Of a stretch of 64,000 bases of DNA, positions 53,464-62,638 are shown piece after piece. Under the pieces are notes generated by a model, which did not search any database, was not told where the DNA came from, and saw only the letters and a program-made list of their open reading frames with translations. Position 1 is the stretch's first letter. Every line of letters begins with the position of its first letter. The stretch is from Oceaniovalibus guishaninsula JLT2003 (lineage in GTDB: Bacteria > Pseudomonadota > Alphaproteobacteria > Rhodobacterales > Rhodobacteraceae). The position numbers and the translations under genes were made by a program. The stretch is from contig NZ_AMGO01000021.1 of NCBI RefSeq assembly GCF_000299575.1, forward strand, positions 186,001 to 250,000. Reading direction: 5' to 3'.

Positions 53464-53868
53464 TCAGACGATGCGATCCCGAAGGGCCGCCTTGAGTTCT
53501 TTCGATGCCTGCAACGCGCCAAGCACGCGCAGGGATCCGATGGTGGCCCGCGCCAGATCGGCGGGGATGTCGGGGGCGATGCGGACCAGGCCCACGACCT
53601 TGACGTGCAGAACCTCGCCCGCGTCATGGGCGGTCTGTAGATCGGGCAGCGTGATGTCGTGCAGGCCCATTTCCAGCATGTGCCGTTCGACCGACCGCGC
53701 GATGGCGTCGTCCTGCGTCGCAAGCTGCGACCGGATGGCGGTGCGGATGAAATCGGTGCGGTTGGAATAGAACCCTTCCTCGACCAGCAGGTCGATACGA
53801 CCCAGATCGACCGGGCCGAGATTGACGGTGATCTTCTCGCTTTCCGCTGCCTTTATGGGGATGCCCAT
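53464..53868 (-). CDS. Ribbon-helix-helix (CopG-type) regulator
   Basis: This 134-residue protein has an N-terminal ribbon-helix-helix domain (about residues 9-50: SEKITVNLGPVDLGRIDLLV, GFYSNRTDFIRTAIRSQL) and a C-terminal helical region that I do not recognise. RHH proteins bind short repeats as dimers of dimers. The gene precedes the esterase gene in the same direction, and its own promoter region holds tandem ATGGATGGT repeats. Regulation of esterase expression is inference. Confidence 0.82.
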   Translation of the reverse strand: MGIPIKAAESEKITVNLGPVDLGRIDLLVEEGFYSNRTDFIRTAIRSQLATQDDAIARSVERHMLEMGLHDITLPDLQTAHDAGEVLHVKVVGLVRIAPDIPADLARATIGSLRVLGALQASKELKAALRDRIV

Positions 53869-53886
53869 GCCGCGCTCCGTTTTTCG

Positions 53887-53916
53887 CCATCCGCATGGAT
53901 GGTATATGGATGGTTT
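53887..53916. promoter_or_regulatory. Candidate RHH operator: CCATCC/GGATGG dyad and tandem repeats
   Basis: CCATCC-GCAT-GGATGG forms a dyad at 53887-53902. ATGGATGGTAT (53895-53905) and ATGGATGGTTT (53906-53916) are adjacent 11-bp direct repeats. The cluster begins 19 bases before the RHH gene start at 53868, where an autoregulator would bind. Confidence 0.6.
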
Positions 53917-54007
53917 ATCGCGGCTTGCAAGGGACGTTTGGAAATGAGGCTGGTCTCGACAGGCCCTGCCGCTTATTTGCCGGGCGTTGTTATCGAAGGA
54001 CGGGCGG

Positions 54008-55054
54008 GTGTCGGCGGACCTCAAGGCACGGCTGAAGAACGAGGCGCTGGCGGCGGGGTTCGTGCGCATGGGCGTCTGCCGCCCCGGTGCCATCCCGCAG
54101 GCGGCCGGCCGGCTGGCGGCGTTCCTGAAGGCCGGACGGCACGGCACGATGGGCTGGATGACGGAACGGCAGGGCTGGCGCGGCGATCCGGCGGCATTGT
54201 GGCCCGAGGCGCGATCCGTGGCGATGCTGGCCGAAAGCTATACCCCCGCGCACGATCCGCTGGACGATCTGGCGCTGGCCGACCGGGGGACGGTGAGCGT
54301 CTATGCGCAGGGGCGCGATTATCACGACGTGGTCAAGAAGCGGCTGAAGCGCGTGGCGCGGTGGCTGGTCGCGGCGGCACCCGAGGCGGGGGTCAAGGTT
54401 TTCGTCGATACCGCGCCGGTGATGGAAAAGCCGCTGGCGCAGGCGGCGGGGCTGGGATGGCAGGGCAAGCACACCAACCTGCTGGGCCGCGACATCGGCA
54501 ACTGGGTGTTTCTGGGCGCGATCTTCACCACGCTGGACCTGCCGCCCGATCCGCCCGAGAGCGAGCATTGCGGGACGTGCCGCAAATGTCTGGACATCTG
54601 CCCGACGGATGCGTTTCCCGCGCCCTTCCAACTGGATGCGCGGCGCTGCGTGTCGTATCTGACGATCGAGCATGCGGGCCCGGTGGACGAGGCGCTGCGC
54701 CCCGGTCTGGGCAACCGCATCTATGGCTGCGACGATTGCCTTGCCATCTGTCCGTGGAACAAGTTCGCGGTGGCCGCGCGCGACATGCGGCTGACCCCGC
54801 GCGACGGCGTGCGCGCGCAGCCCCTGGCCGAGCTGGCGACGCTGGACGATGCGGGCTTCCGCGCGCGGTTCTCGACCAGCGCGGTCAAGCGGATCGGCCG
54901 CGACCGCTTCGTGCGCAACGTCTGTTACGCCATCGGCAATTCTGGCCTGCCGGCGCTGGATCCGGCTGTTGCGGAATTGACGCAGGATGCGGACCCGGCC
55001 GTTGCCGATGCCGCGCGCTGGGCTAGGATGCGGCTGGCGCGGCAAGGAGGGTGA
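54008..55054 (+). CDS. queG: Epoxyqueuosine reductase QueG
   Basis: The 348-residue cobalamin-dependent iron-sulfur enzyme makes queuosine, the last step of tRNA wobble modification. Two [4Fe-4S] motifs are visible: [16 protein letters not shown] and [13 protein letters not shown], with the [13 protein letters not shown] and [23 protein letters not shown] segments. A GTG at 54008 follows AAGGA at good spacing; no ATG is near. The C-terminal HEAT-like end is present. The stop overlaps the start region of the App1-like gene. Confidence 0.94.
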   Translation: MSADLKARLKNEALAAGFVRMGVCRPGAIPQAAGRLAAFLKAGRHGTMGWMTERQGWRGDPAALWPEARSVAMLAESYTPAHDPLDDLALADRGTVSVYAQGRDYHDVVKKRLKRVARWLVAAAPEAGVKVFVDTAPVMEKPLAQAAGLGWQGKHTNLLGRDIGNWVFLGAIFTTLDLPPDPPESEHCGTCRKCLDICPTDAFPAPFQLDARRCVSYLTIEHAGPVDEALRPGLGNRIYGCDDCLAICPWNKFAVAARDMRLTPRDGVRAQPLAELATLDDAGFRARFSTSAVKRIGRDRFVRNVCYAIGNSGLPALDPAVAELTQDADPAVADAARWARMRLARQGG

Positions 55055-55056
55055 GG

Positions 55057-56064
55057 GTGGCGCAAACGGGTCTTCTGCGCCGTCTGGCCATCGGCGGCGC
55101 GCGGCCCCGCCGCCGCGCCAAGCGCCCGGTCCTCGACGCCTATCGCGGTTACGGGGTGCCGGGGGGGTGCGTCCTGCGCGGGCGGGTTCTGGCCGCGCTG
55201 CGCCGCACGACGCCCGACCCCGACCAGAGCCGCTGGCAGAACCTGCGCGAGATGGCGTCGCTGTTCTTCACCGACGAGGTGGCGGACGTGCGCGTCACCG
55301 TACCCGCGACCGGGGCCGAGGCGGTCAGCGACAGCGAGGGGTATGTCACGCTGGAAATGCCCTTTGCCGCGCCGCCGGGCTGGCACGAGCTGGGCATGGA
55401 GATCGCGGGCGATCCGACGACGCGCACGGTCTGCCGCGTGCTGATCCCGTCGCCCGACGCGCGGATCGGGGTGATTTCCGACATCGACGACACGGTGATG
55501 CTGACCGGCGCCTATTCGCTGGCGCGCAATCTGTGGACGACATTCACCGGGTCGGCCATCACCCGAAAAGTGTTCCCCGATGCGGTCGTGCTGCTGGACC
55601 ATCTGTCGGCGCACGGGGTCAATCCGGTCTATTACGTCAGTTCCAGCCCCTGGAACCTGCATGCCTTCCTGAACCGCGTCTTCGACCGGGCGGGGCTTGT
55701 CGCCGGGCCGGTCTTCCTGCGCGATCTGGGGATCGGCGGGCCGGCGGGCCGGACGCGGCGGCATGGCGACCACAAGGGCGACGCCATCGACCGGATCATG
55801 GACGCGAACCCCGCCCTGCCCTTCGTCCTGATCGGCGATACCGGGCAGCACGATGCCGAGATCTATCTGGAAGCGGCGCACAGGCACGGGGGACGGGTGC
55901 GTGCGGTGATCCTGCGCGAACCCCGGCCCGAAGCGCGGCATGGCCCGGACGAGGCGAGCCGGGTCGCCATGGCGGCGCTGAAGCGGATTGGCGTGACGGT
56001 CATCCATGCGCCCGATTTCGCGCAGGTGGCGGGCGATCTGCGGCGGGCCGGGATCGTCGTCTGA
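55057..56064 (+). CDS. App1-like phosphatase (DUF2183)
   Basis: The 335-residue protein has the App1/DUF2183 domain, related to yeast phosphatidate phosphatase App1. A HAD-type motif ISDIDDTVMLTGAY (about residue 145), VYYVSSSPWNLHAFLNRVF and a late GDTGQHDAEIYLE supply the catalytic aspartates. Phosphatidate or another phospho-substrate is possible. GTG at 55057 is favoured because AAGGAGG lies six bases ahead. It probably is co-transcribed with queG. Confidence 0.88.
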   Translation: MAQTGLLRRLAIGGARPRRRAKRPVLDAYRGYGVPGGCVLRGRVLAALRRTTPDPDQSRWQNLREMASLFFTDEVADVRVTVPATGAEAVSDSEGYVTLEMPFAAPPGWHELGMEIAGDPTTRTVCRVLIPSPDARIGVISDIDDTVMLTGAYSLARNLWTTFTGSAITRKVFPDAVVLLDHLSAHGVNPVYYVSSSPWNLHAFLNRVFDRAGLVAGPVFLRDLGIGGPAGRTRRHGDHKGDAIDRIMDANPALPFVLIGDTGQHDAEIYLEAAHRHGGRVRAVILREPRPEARHGPDEASRVAMAALKRIGVTVIHAPDFAQVAGDLRRAGIVV

Positions 56065-56153
56065 ATGAACGCGGAATTGACCGCGTCGGCGGGAACCGTT
56101 TCGCGTCTTCGGCGACTCGTGTCAGGATGGCCGTCCGTCACGGAGGAGTTCCC

Positions 56154-56339
56154 ATGACCAAGCATGTCCTCGACCGCCGCAGAAGTTCGGATGCCGGGCG
56201 GGTGTTGCAGTTCGCGCGGATCGAGCGGGCCGACAGCGCGCTGCGCCCCGGCCGCCTGACGCCGCAATTCCGGGCGCCGCGCCGTCCCGAGAACGGCATC
56301 GTCGCCCGGTTCCGGCGTCTGGTGCGCCGGGAAGTCTAG
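56154..56339 (+). CDS. Small basic protein, unknown
   Basis: This 61-residue Arg-rich protein (MTKHVLDRRRSSDAGRVLQF near the start, RRLVRREV at the end) has no family I recognise. A strong GGAGGAG seven bases before the ATG and high-GC codon use suggest a real gene. It is predicted to be soluble and strongly basic, with an FRAPRRPENG middle, so it might bind nucleic acid or ribosomes. Its stop overlaps the ilvE stop at CTAG. Confidence 0.6.
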   Translation: MTKHVLDRRRSSDAGRVLQFARIERADSALRPGRLTPQFRAPRRPENGIVARFRRLVRREV

Positions 56340-57226
56340 GCCCTGACCAGCCGTTCGTAGCTGTCCGAGATGTCGCGCGTCAGCGCGCCCACCTCGAACC
56401 GGTAGTCGCCGATCTGGCCCACGGGCGTCACTTCGGCGGCGGTGCCGGTCAGCCAGCATTGCTGGAAACCTTCCAGTTCGGACGGCTGGATGTGGCGTTC
56501 GTGGACGGGGACGCCCTTTTCCTTCAGCAGGCCCAGCACGGTCTGGCGGGTGATGCCGTTGAGGAAGCAATCGGCCAGCGGCGTGTGAACCTCGCCATCG
56601 CGGACGAAGAAGATGTTGGCGCCCGTCGCCTCGGCCACATAACCGCGATAATCCAGCATCATCGCGTCGCTGCAACCCTTGGCCTCGGCCGCATGCTTGG
56701 ACATGGTGCAGATCATGTAAAGACCGGCGGCCTTCGCCTCGGACGGGATGGTTTCGGGCGACGGGCGCTTCCACTTCGACAGGTCGAGCCTGGCGCCCCT
56801 GGTCTTGGCATCGCCGTAATAATTGCCCCATTCCCACGCCGCCACGGCCATGCGGACCGGATTGCGCGATGACGCGACCCCCATTTCGGGACCGACCCCG
56901 CGCCACGCGATCGCGCGGACATAGGCGTCGGTCAGGCCGTTCGCCTTCAATGTGGCGGTCTTGGCGGCCTCGATCTCGTCCACGGAATAGGGGATTTCGA
57001 AGTCGATCAGGCTGGCGGAACGGCGCAAGCGTTCGGAATGGCGGCGCGATTCGAAGATGCGGCCGCCATAGCACCGCTCGCCCTCGAACACGGAACTGGC
57101 GTAATGCAGGGCATGGGTCAGGATGTGGACCTTGGCGTCGCGCCATTCGACCAGATGCCCGTCCATCCAGATCTTGCCGTCACGGTCGTCATACCCATCC
57201 GCCATAGCCGCACCTTTAGTTGCCAT
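56336..57226 (-). CDS. ilvE: Branched-chain amino acid aminotransferase IlvE
   Basis: The 296-residue class IV PLP enzyme transaminates leucine, isoleucine and valine. Landmarks are WMDGHLVEWRDAKVHILTHA, the phosphate- and substrate-binding GERCYGGRIF, SKWKRPSPETIPSEAKAAGLY, and ATGANIFFVRDGEVHTP with NGITRQTVL. It complements the leuCDB genes elsewhere in the window. An internal ATG eight codons in (57205) is an alternative start. It is divergent from petP. Confidence 0.94.
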   Translation of the reverse strand: MATKGAAMADGYDDRDGKIWMDGHLVEWRDAKVHILTHALHYASSVFEGERCYGGRIFESRRHSERLRRSASLIDFEIPYSVDEIEAAKTATLKANGLTDAYVRAIAWRGVGPEMGVASSRNPVRMAVAAWEWGNYYGDAKTRGARLDLSKWKRPSPETIPSEAKAAGLYMICTMSKHAAEAKGCSDAMMLDYRGYVAEATGANIFFVRDGEVHTPLADCFLNGITRQTVLGLLKEKGVPVHERHIQPSELEGFQQCWLTGTAAEVTPVGQIGDYRFEVGALTRDISDSYERLVRA

Positions 57227-57292
57227 GATATGCCCGCAACGGACATATAGTTGCTAAAATCGCGTCTGTTCGCTAGCAGTCGGATCTTGGAA

Positions 57293-57309
57293 TGTCAATA
57301 AAGCTGACA
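57293..57309. promoter_or_regulatory. TGTCA-N7-TGACA dyad upstream of petP
   Basis: TGTCA (57293-57297) and TGACA (57305-57309) form a perfect five-base dyad, followed by TGAC at 57315-57318. It is in the 109-base spacer between divergent ilvE and petP, and is a possible MarR-type operator for autoregulation. Confidence 0.4.
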
Positions 57310-57335
57310 TAAACTGACGGCTGAAGGAGGACGCG

Positions 57336-57848
57336 ATGCACCGCATGCCAGTCACCGGCGGCCCCGGAGGCGAGAACCTGCTGTTCCTGACCGACGCGCA
57401 GTTGCGCAAGGGAATCGAGGCGATGTTCTTCGCCTATCGCGGCTTCACCGCCGATCCCGACCGGATCCTGGCGCGGCACGGCTATGGCCGGGCGCACCAC
57501 CGGGCGCTGCATTTCATCGACCGCTGGCCGGGAACGACGGTGACGAACCTGCTGGCGATCCTCGGCGTGACCAAGCAGTCGCTGAACCGCGTGCTGCGGA
57601 CGCTGGTCGATGACGGGCTGGTCGAAAGCCGCGTCGGCACCCGCGACAAGCGCGAGCGGCGGCTGACGCTGACCGAAGCGGGCCGCGCGCTGGAGGCCGA
57701 GCTGAGCGGCGCGCAGCGCGAACGGATGCGCGACGCCTATCGCCGCGCCGGACCCGAGGCGGTGGCGGGTTTCCGCACGGTTCTGGAGGCGATGATGGAC
57801 AGCGAGCTGCTGCGCCGGTTCGAGGCGGCGCGCGAGGCCGCCGAATGA
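57336..57848 (+). CDS. petP: MarR-family regulator PetP
   Basis: The 170-residue protein is a MarR-type winged-helix regulator with recognition segment VTNLLAILGVTKQSLNRVLR and wing VGTRDKRERRLTLT. Together with the response regulator that follows it matches the petP-petR pair of Rhodobacter capsulatus, where they are required for cytochrome bc1 expression. The last four bases overlap the petR start. Confidence 0.88.
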   Translation: MHRMPVTGGPGGENLLFLTDAQLRKGIEAMFFAYRGFTADPDRILARHGYGRAHHRALHFIDRWPGTTVTNLLAILGVTKQSLNRVLRTLVDDGLVESRVGTRDKRERRLTLTEAGRALEAELSGAQRERMRDAYRRAGPEAVAGFRTVLEAMMDSELLRRFEAAREAAE

Positions 57849-58606
57849 GCGACGCGCCCGAACGGGACGGGCCGCCTGCCGGGGACGTGCATCTGCTGGT
57901 GGTGGATGACGACGAACGCATCCGCGACCTGCTGGGCCGTTATCTGCGGCGCGAGGGCTTTCTGGTTACGCCGGCGCGCGATGCGGCGCAGGCCCGGCGG
58001 CTGCTGGGGGGGCTGGATTTCGACCTGATCGTTCTGGACGTGATGATGCCGGGCGAGGACGGCATCGCGTTGACGCGCACCCTGCGCGAGACGCGGCAGA
58101 CGCCGATCCTGCTGCTGACGGCGCGGAGCGGCACCGACGACCGGATCGAGGGGCTGGAAGCGGGGGCCGACGATTATCTGGCCAAGCCGTTCGAGCCGAA
58201 GGAGCTGCTGTTGCGGATCAACGCGATCCTGCGCCGCGTGCCCGCCCCGCCACCCGCCAGCGCGCTGCCCAAGATGCTGACGCTGGGCGATGTGCGCTAT
58301 GACGTGGCGCGGGGGGAGATGTGGGCGCGGGGCGAGCAGATCCGCCTGACGGCGACCGAATCGCATCTGATGCGGATCTTCTCGGCCACGCCGAACGAGG
58401 TCGTCAGCCGCGCGCGACTGATCGAGGATCTGGGCCGCGGGGGAGCGGATGGGGACGGCGCGCAGGACCGGGCGGTGGATGTGCAGATCACCCGCCTGCG
58501 CCGCAAGCTGGAGGCGGACCCAAAGCAGCCGCGCTATCTTCAGACGGTGCGCGGCGCGGGCTATATGCTGGCGCCGGACCGTGGGCCGGTTAGGGGAACG
58601 ACATGA
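57845..58606 (+). CDS. petR: OmpR-type response regulator PetR
   Basis: The 253-residue regulator has a receiver (about 14-130) with DDDE acidic pair, phosphoacceptor Asp in LIVLDVMMPG (near residue 63) and Lys in AKPFEP, and an OmpR winged helix at the C-terminus (RAVDVQITRLRRKLEADPKQ). The pairing with petP makes this PetR. Both its ends overlap neighbours by four bases. Confidence 0.93.
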   Translation: MSDAPERDGPPAGDVHLLVVDDDERIRDLLGRYLRREGFLVTPARDAAQARRLLGGLDFDLIVLDVMMPGEDGIALTRTLRETRQTPILLLTARSGTDDRIEGLEAGADDYLAKPFEPKELLLRINAILRRVPAPPPASALPKMLTLGDVRYDVARGEMWARGEQIRLTATESHLMRIFSATPNEVVSRARLIEDLGRGGADGDGAQDRAVDVQITRLRRKLEADPKQPRYLQTVRGAGYMLAPDRGPVRGTT

Positions 58607-59532
58607 CGACATTGTGGTATTCGGCCGAGGCCGGGCGCGGGCATGTCAACCCGCCTGGCCATCCCGAACAGGTCGCGCGGCTGGACGCGGTCGAGGCGGC
58701 ACTGGCGCGGATGGACGGGCTGGAGCGGCGCGAGGCGCCGGTGGCGGCGGAAGGCGACATCACCCTGTGCCATCCGACGCGCTATCTGGACCGGGTGCGG
58801 AACGCGGTGCCGACCGAGGGGCGGGTCGAGCTTGACGCGGACACGACGCTGTCGCCCGGATCGTTCGATGCCGCGATGCGCGCCGCCGGGGGCATGGTGG
58901 CGGCCATCGACGCGGTGCTGGACGGCGCGGCGCGCAATGCCTTCGTCGGATGTCGCCCGCCCGGCCACCATGCCGAGGTCGAGACGGCGATGGGGTTCTG
59001 CCTGTTCGGCAATGTCGCCATCGGCGCGATGCATGCGCTGGAACGGCGCGGCCTGTCGCGGGTGGCCATCGTCGATTTCGACGTGCATCACGGCAACGGC
59101 ACGCAGGATCTGCTGTGGGACGAGGCGCGGGTGCTGTTCGTGTCCAGTCACCAGATGCCGCTTTATCCGGGCACCGGCGCCATGACCGAACGCGGCGCGC
59201 ACCGGCAGGTGATGAATCTGCCGCTGCCCCCCGGAAGCGACGGCGTGCTGATGCGCGAGATCTATGAGACGCGCGTTCTTCCGGCGCTGCGGCAAAACGC
59301 GCCGGAATTGCTGCTGATCTCGGCTGGGTTCGATGCGCATGCCGCCGATCCGCTGGCGCAGCTTGAATGGCAGACCGAGGATTATACCTGGCTGACCGAA
59401 CAGCTTTGCGACGTGGCCGATGCCGTCTGCGGCGGGCGCGTCGTCTCGACTCTGGAGGGCGGATATGATCTGGCCGCGCTGGAAGCGTCGGTCGCGGCGC
59501 ATGTCGCCGTGTTGAGGGACCGCAGCCGATGA
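58603..59532 (+). CDS. Histone deacetylase-family amidohydrolase
   Basis: The 309-residue enzyme has HDAC/acetylpolyamine amidohydrolase zinc motifs: FVGCRPPGHHAE (catalytic His pair), VDFDVHHGNGTQ (metal Asp/His) and ISAGFDAHAADPL. The bacterial substrate is likely an acetylated amine such as acetylpolyamine or a propanoyl/acetyl conjugate. It overlaps petR and xseB by four bases each, so it is made from the same transcript. Confidence 0.92.
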   Translation: MTTLWYSAEAGRGHVNPPGHPEQVARLDAVEAALARMDGLERREAPVAAEGDITLCHPTRYLDRVRNAVPTEGRVELDADTTLSPGSFDAAMRAAGGMVAAIDAVLDGAARNAFVGCRPPGHHAEVETAMGFCLFGNVAIGAMHALERRGLSRVAIVDFDVHHGNGTQDLLWDEARVLFVSSHQMPLYPGTGAMTERGAHRQVMNLPLPPGSDGVLMREIYETRVLPALRQNAPELLLISAGFDAHAADPLAQLEWQTEDYTWLTEQLCDVADAVCGGRVVSTLEGGYDLAALEASVAAHVAVLRDRSR

Positions 59533-59777
59533 CCAAGGACGAAGACCTGCCCATCGCCAAGATGAGCTTCGAGCAGGCGATGGCCGAACTGGACCGTGTG
59601 GTTCATGCGCTGGAATCCGGCGACGTGCCGCTGGAGGAATCGATCCGCCTTTACGAACGCGGCGCGGCGCTGCGCGAACGGTGCAGTCGCAAGCTGGCCG
59701 AGGCCGAGGAAAAGGTGCGCCTGATAACCCGCGACGATTCGGGGCGGCCCGACGGGCTGGCGCCGCTGGATCCCTGA
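59529..59777 (+). CDS. xseB: Exodeoxyribonuclease VII small subunit XseB
   Basis: The 82-residue protein has the XseB helical core (FEQAMAELDRVVHALESGDV, then PLEESIRLYERGAALRERC) that binds several-fold to XseA. XseA is not in the window. The gene is coupled to the HDAC-like gene and lies seven bases before ispA, the arrangement seen in many Rhodobacterales. Confidence 0.94.
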   Translation: MTKDEDLPIAKMSFEQAMAELDRVVHALESGDVPLEESIRLYERGAALRERCSRKLAEAEEKVRLITRDDSGRPDGLAPLDP

Positions 59778-59783
59778 CGCGGC

Positions 59784-60644
59784 ATGACGTTTCACGACAG
59801 ACTGGACAGCGCGGCGCGACAGATCGACGCCTTGTTGCGAACCGCCGTGCGGGGCGATCTGCCCGTCCACGACGCGATGCGCCACGCGCTGACCGGCGGC
59901 AAGCGGCTGCGCGGGTTTCTGGTGATCGAGGGCGCGGCGCTGCACGGGGTCGCGGATGCCACCGTGGCGGCCGCCGCGATCGAGGCGCTGCACGCCTATT
60001 CGCTGGTGCATGACGACCTGCCCTGCATGGACGACGACGACCTGCGGCGCGGCCAGCCGACGGTGCATGTCCGCTGGGACGAGGCGACGGCGGTTCTGGC
60101 GGGCGATGCGTTGCAGACGCTGGCCTTCGATCTGCTGAGCGATCCGGCCTGCCATGACGATCCGGCGGTGCGCTGCGTTCTGGTCTCGACCCTGGCGCGC
60201 GCGGCGGGGGCGGGCGGCATGGTGCTGGGTCAGGCGCTGGACATCGCCGCCGAAACCGCCGGCCGGCCGCTGACGCTGAACGAGGTCGAGGCGTTGCAGG
60301 CCGCCAAGACCGGCGCGCTGATCGAATGGTCGGGGGCGGCGGGCGCGGTGCTGGCCGAAGCCGATCCCGCGCCGCTGACCGCCTATGCGCGCGCGCTGGG
60401 CGGGGCGTTTCAGATCGCCGACGACATCCTGGATGCAGAGGGCTGCGAGGATCGGGCCGGCAAGCGGCTGGGCAAGGACGCGGCGGCGGGCAAGGCGACC
60501 TTCGTGTCGCTGCTGGGGATGGACGCGGCGCGACAGCGGGCGGCGGACCTGACCGATGCGGCCTGCGCGGCGCTGGACGGCTATGGCGCGCGCGCCGAGA
60601 CCCTGCGCGATTGCGCGCGGTTCGTGCTGACGCGCGACAGATGA
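59784..60644 (+). CDS. ispA: Polyprenyl (farnesyl) diphosphate synthase IspA
   Basis: The 286-residue prenyltransferase condenses isopentenyl diphosphate with allylic diphosphates. Both Asp-rich motifs are clear: DDLPCMDDDDLRRG near residue 79 and ADDILDAEG near residue 213. Length and position after xseB fit the short-chain IspA/FPP type rather than long-chain synthases. It feeds the isoprenoid flow started by dxs just downstream. Confidence 0.93.
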   Translation: MTFHDRLDSAARQIDALLRTAVRGDLPVHDAMRHALTGGKRLRGFLVIEGAALHGVADATVAAAAIEALHAYSLVHDDLPCMDDDDLRRGQPTVHVRWDEATAVLAGDALQTLAFDLLSDPACHDDPAVRCVLVSTLARAAGAGGMVLGQALDIAAETAGRPLTLNEVEALQAAKTGALIEWSGAAGAVLAEADPAPLTAYARALGGAFQIADDILDAEGCEDRAGKRLGKDAAAGKATFVSLLGMDAARQRAADLTDAACAALDGYGARAETLRDCARFVLTRDR

Positions 60645-60709
60645 GGCGGTGCCGGTTTGCGCCCTGTGGCGTTGCGCGGTAGATCAAGGCAAACAGCAAG
60701 GCATTCCCC

Positions 60710-62635
60710 ATGGACGACCGCCCGGCCACGCCGCTTCTGGACCGCATCCACGAACCCGCCGACCTGCGCGGGCTGACCGATGCCGAACTGGTGCAGGTCG
60801 CCGACGAACTGCGCGCCGAGACGATCAGCGCCGTCAGCCAGACGGGCGGCCATCTGGGTGCGGGTCTGGGGGTGGTCGAGCTGACCGTGGCGTTGCATGC
60901 GGTGTTCGAGACGCCGCGCGACCGGCTGATCTGGGACGTGTCGCACCAGACCTATCCCCACAAGATCCTGACCGGGCGGCGCGACCGCATCCGCACCCTG
61001 CGCCAGAAGGACGGGTTGTCGGGATTCACCAAGCGCAGCGAAAGCGTCTATGACCCGTTCGGCGCGGCGCATTCGTCCACCTCGATCAGCGCGGCGCTGG
61101 GATTCGCCACCGCGCGCGATCTGGGCGGCCGGCCCGATCCGCGTCTGGGCGACGCCATCGCGGTGATCGGCGACGGCGCAATGAGTGCCGGCATGGCGTT
61201 CGAGGCGATGAACAATGCCGGCCACATGAAGAAGCGGCTGTTCGTCGTGCTGAACGACAACGAGATGAGCATCGCGCCCCCTGTCGGCGCGATGTCGAGC
61301 TATCTGTCGCGCCTTTACGCCGGCGCGCCGTTCCAGGAATTCAAGGCGGCGGCCAAGGGCGCGGTGTCGCTGCTGCCGCAGCCGTTGCAGCAGGGCGCGC
61401 GGCGCGCCAAGGATCTGATCAAGCACATCACCATCGGCGGCACGTTGTTCGAGGAGCTGGGCTTCGACTATATCGGGCCGCTGGACGGGCACGATCTGGA
61501 CCAGTTGCTGCCGGTTTTGCGCACCGTGCGGGCGCGGGCGACGGGGCCGATGCTGCTGCATGTCATCACGCGCAAGGGCAAGGGCTATGCCCCCGCCGAG
61601 GAAGCGGCCGACCGGGGCCATGCGACCTCGAAGTTCGACGTCATCACCGGCAAGCAGAAGAAATCGCCGTCGAACGCGCCGTCCTATACGTCGGTCTTCG
61701 CCAAGGCGCTGATCCGGGAAGCGGCGGACGATCCGCGCATCTGCGCCGTGACGGCGGCGATGCCGGACGGCACCGGGCTGAACCTGTTCGCGGAACGCCA
61801 TGCCAGCCGGTGCTTCGACGTGGGCATCGCCGAACAGCACGGCGTGACCTTCGCCGCGGGGCTGGCGGCGGGCGGGATGCGGCCCTTCTGCGCGATCTAT
61901 TCGACGTTCCTGCAACGCGGTTACGATCAGGTCGTGCATGACGTGGCGTTGCAGCGTCTGCCGGTGCGCTTCGCCATCGACCGCGCGGGGCTGGTCGGTG
62001 CCGATGGCGCGACCCATGCGGGCGCGTTCGACATCGCGTTCCTGTCGAACCTGCCGGGCTTCACCGTGATGGCCGCCTCGGACGAGGCGGAGCTGGTGCA
62101 CATGGTCGCGACGGCGGCCGCGCATGACGACGGGCCCATCGCCTTCCGCTTTCCGCGCGGCGAGGGAACGGGCGTCGATCTGCCCGAACGCGGCGTGCCG
62201 CTGGAGATCGGCAAGGGGCGCATCCTGCGCGAGGGAAGCGGCGTCGCCATCCTGTGCCTCGGCACCCGCATGGTCGAGGTGTTGCAGGCCCACGAGGCGC
62301 TGGCCGCGCGCGGCATCGTCCCGACCGTCGCCGATGCGCGGTTCGCCAAGCCGCTGGACCGCGAGATGATCCTGCAACTGGCGCGCGATCACGACGCGCT
62401 GATCACGGTCGAGGAAGGCGCGGTGGGCGGATTCGGCAGCCATGTCGCGCAATTGCTGGCGGACGAGGGCGTGTTCGACGACGGGCTGGTCTTCCGGTCG
62501 ATGGTTCTGCCCGATACGTTCATCGACCAGGCCGATCCGCGCGACATGTATGCCGTGGCCGGTCTGAACGCCGAGGATATCGAGGCGAAGGTGCTGTCGG
62601 TCATGGGCGTGGCGCGGCTGAACAAGCGCGCCTGA
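60710..62635 (+). CDS. dxs: 1-deoxy-D-xylulose-5-phosphate synthase Dxs
   Basis: The 641-residue thiamine-diphosphate enzyme makes DXP from pyruvate and glyceraldehyde 3-phosphate, the first step of the MEP pathway. TPP site [18 protein letters not shown], the [14 protein letters not shown] segment, catalytic Glu in [17 protein letters not shown] and the C-terminal domain are all present. It follows ispA by 65 bases in the same direction, so they are likely co-regulated. The gene ends five bases from convergent radC. Confidence 0.97.
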   Translation: MDDRPATPLLDRIHEPADLRGLTDAELVQVADELRAETISAVSQTGGHLGAGLGVVELTVALHAVFETPRDRLIWDVSHQTYPHKILTGRRDRIRTLRQKDGLSGFTKRSESVYDPFGAAHSSTSISAALGFATARDLGGRPDPRLGDAIAVIGDGAMSAGMAFEAMNNAGHMKKRLFVVLNDNEMSIAPPVGAMSSYLSRLYAGAPFQEFKAAAKGAVSLLPQPLQQGARRAKDLIKHITIGGTLFEELGFDYIGPLDGHDLDQLLPVLRTVRARATGPMLLHVITRKGKGYAPAEEAADRGHATSKFDVITGKQKKSPSNAPSYTSVFAKALIREAADDPRICAVTAAMPDGTGLNLFAERHASRCFDVGIAEQHGVTFAAGLAAGGMRPFCAIYSTFLQRGYDQVVHDVALQRLPVRFAIDRAGLVGADGATHAGAFDIAFLSNLPGFTVMAASDEAELVHMVATAAAHDDGPIAFRFPRGEGTGVDLPERGVPLEIGKGRILREGSGVAILCLGTRMVEVLQAHEALAARGIVPTVADARFAKPLDREMILQLARDHDALITVEEGAVGGFGSHVAQLLADEGVFDDGLVFRSMVLPDTFIDQADPRDMYAVAGLNAEDIEAKVLSVMGVARLNKRA

Positions 62636-62638
62636 CGC

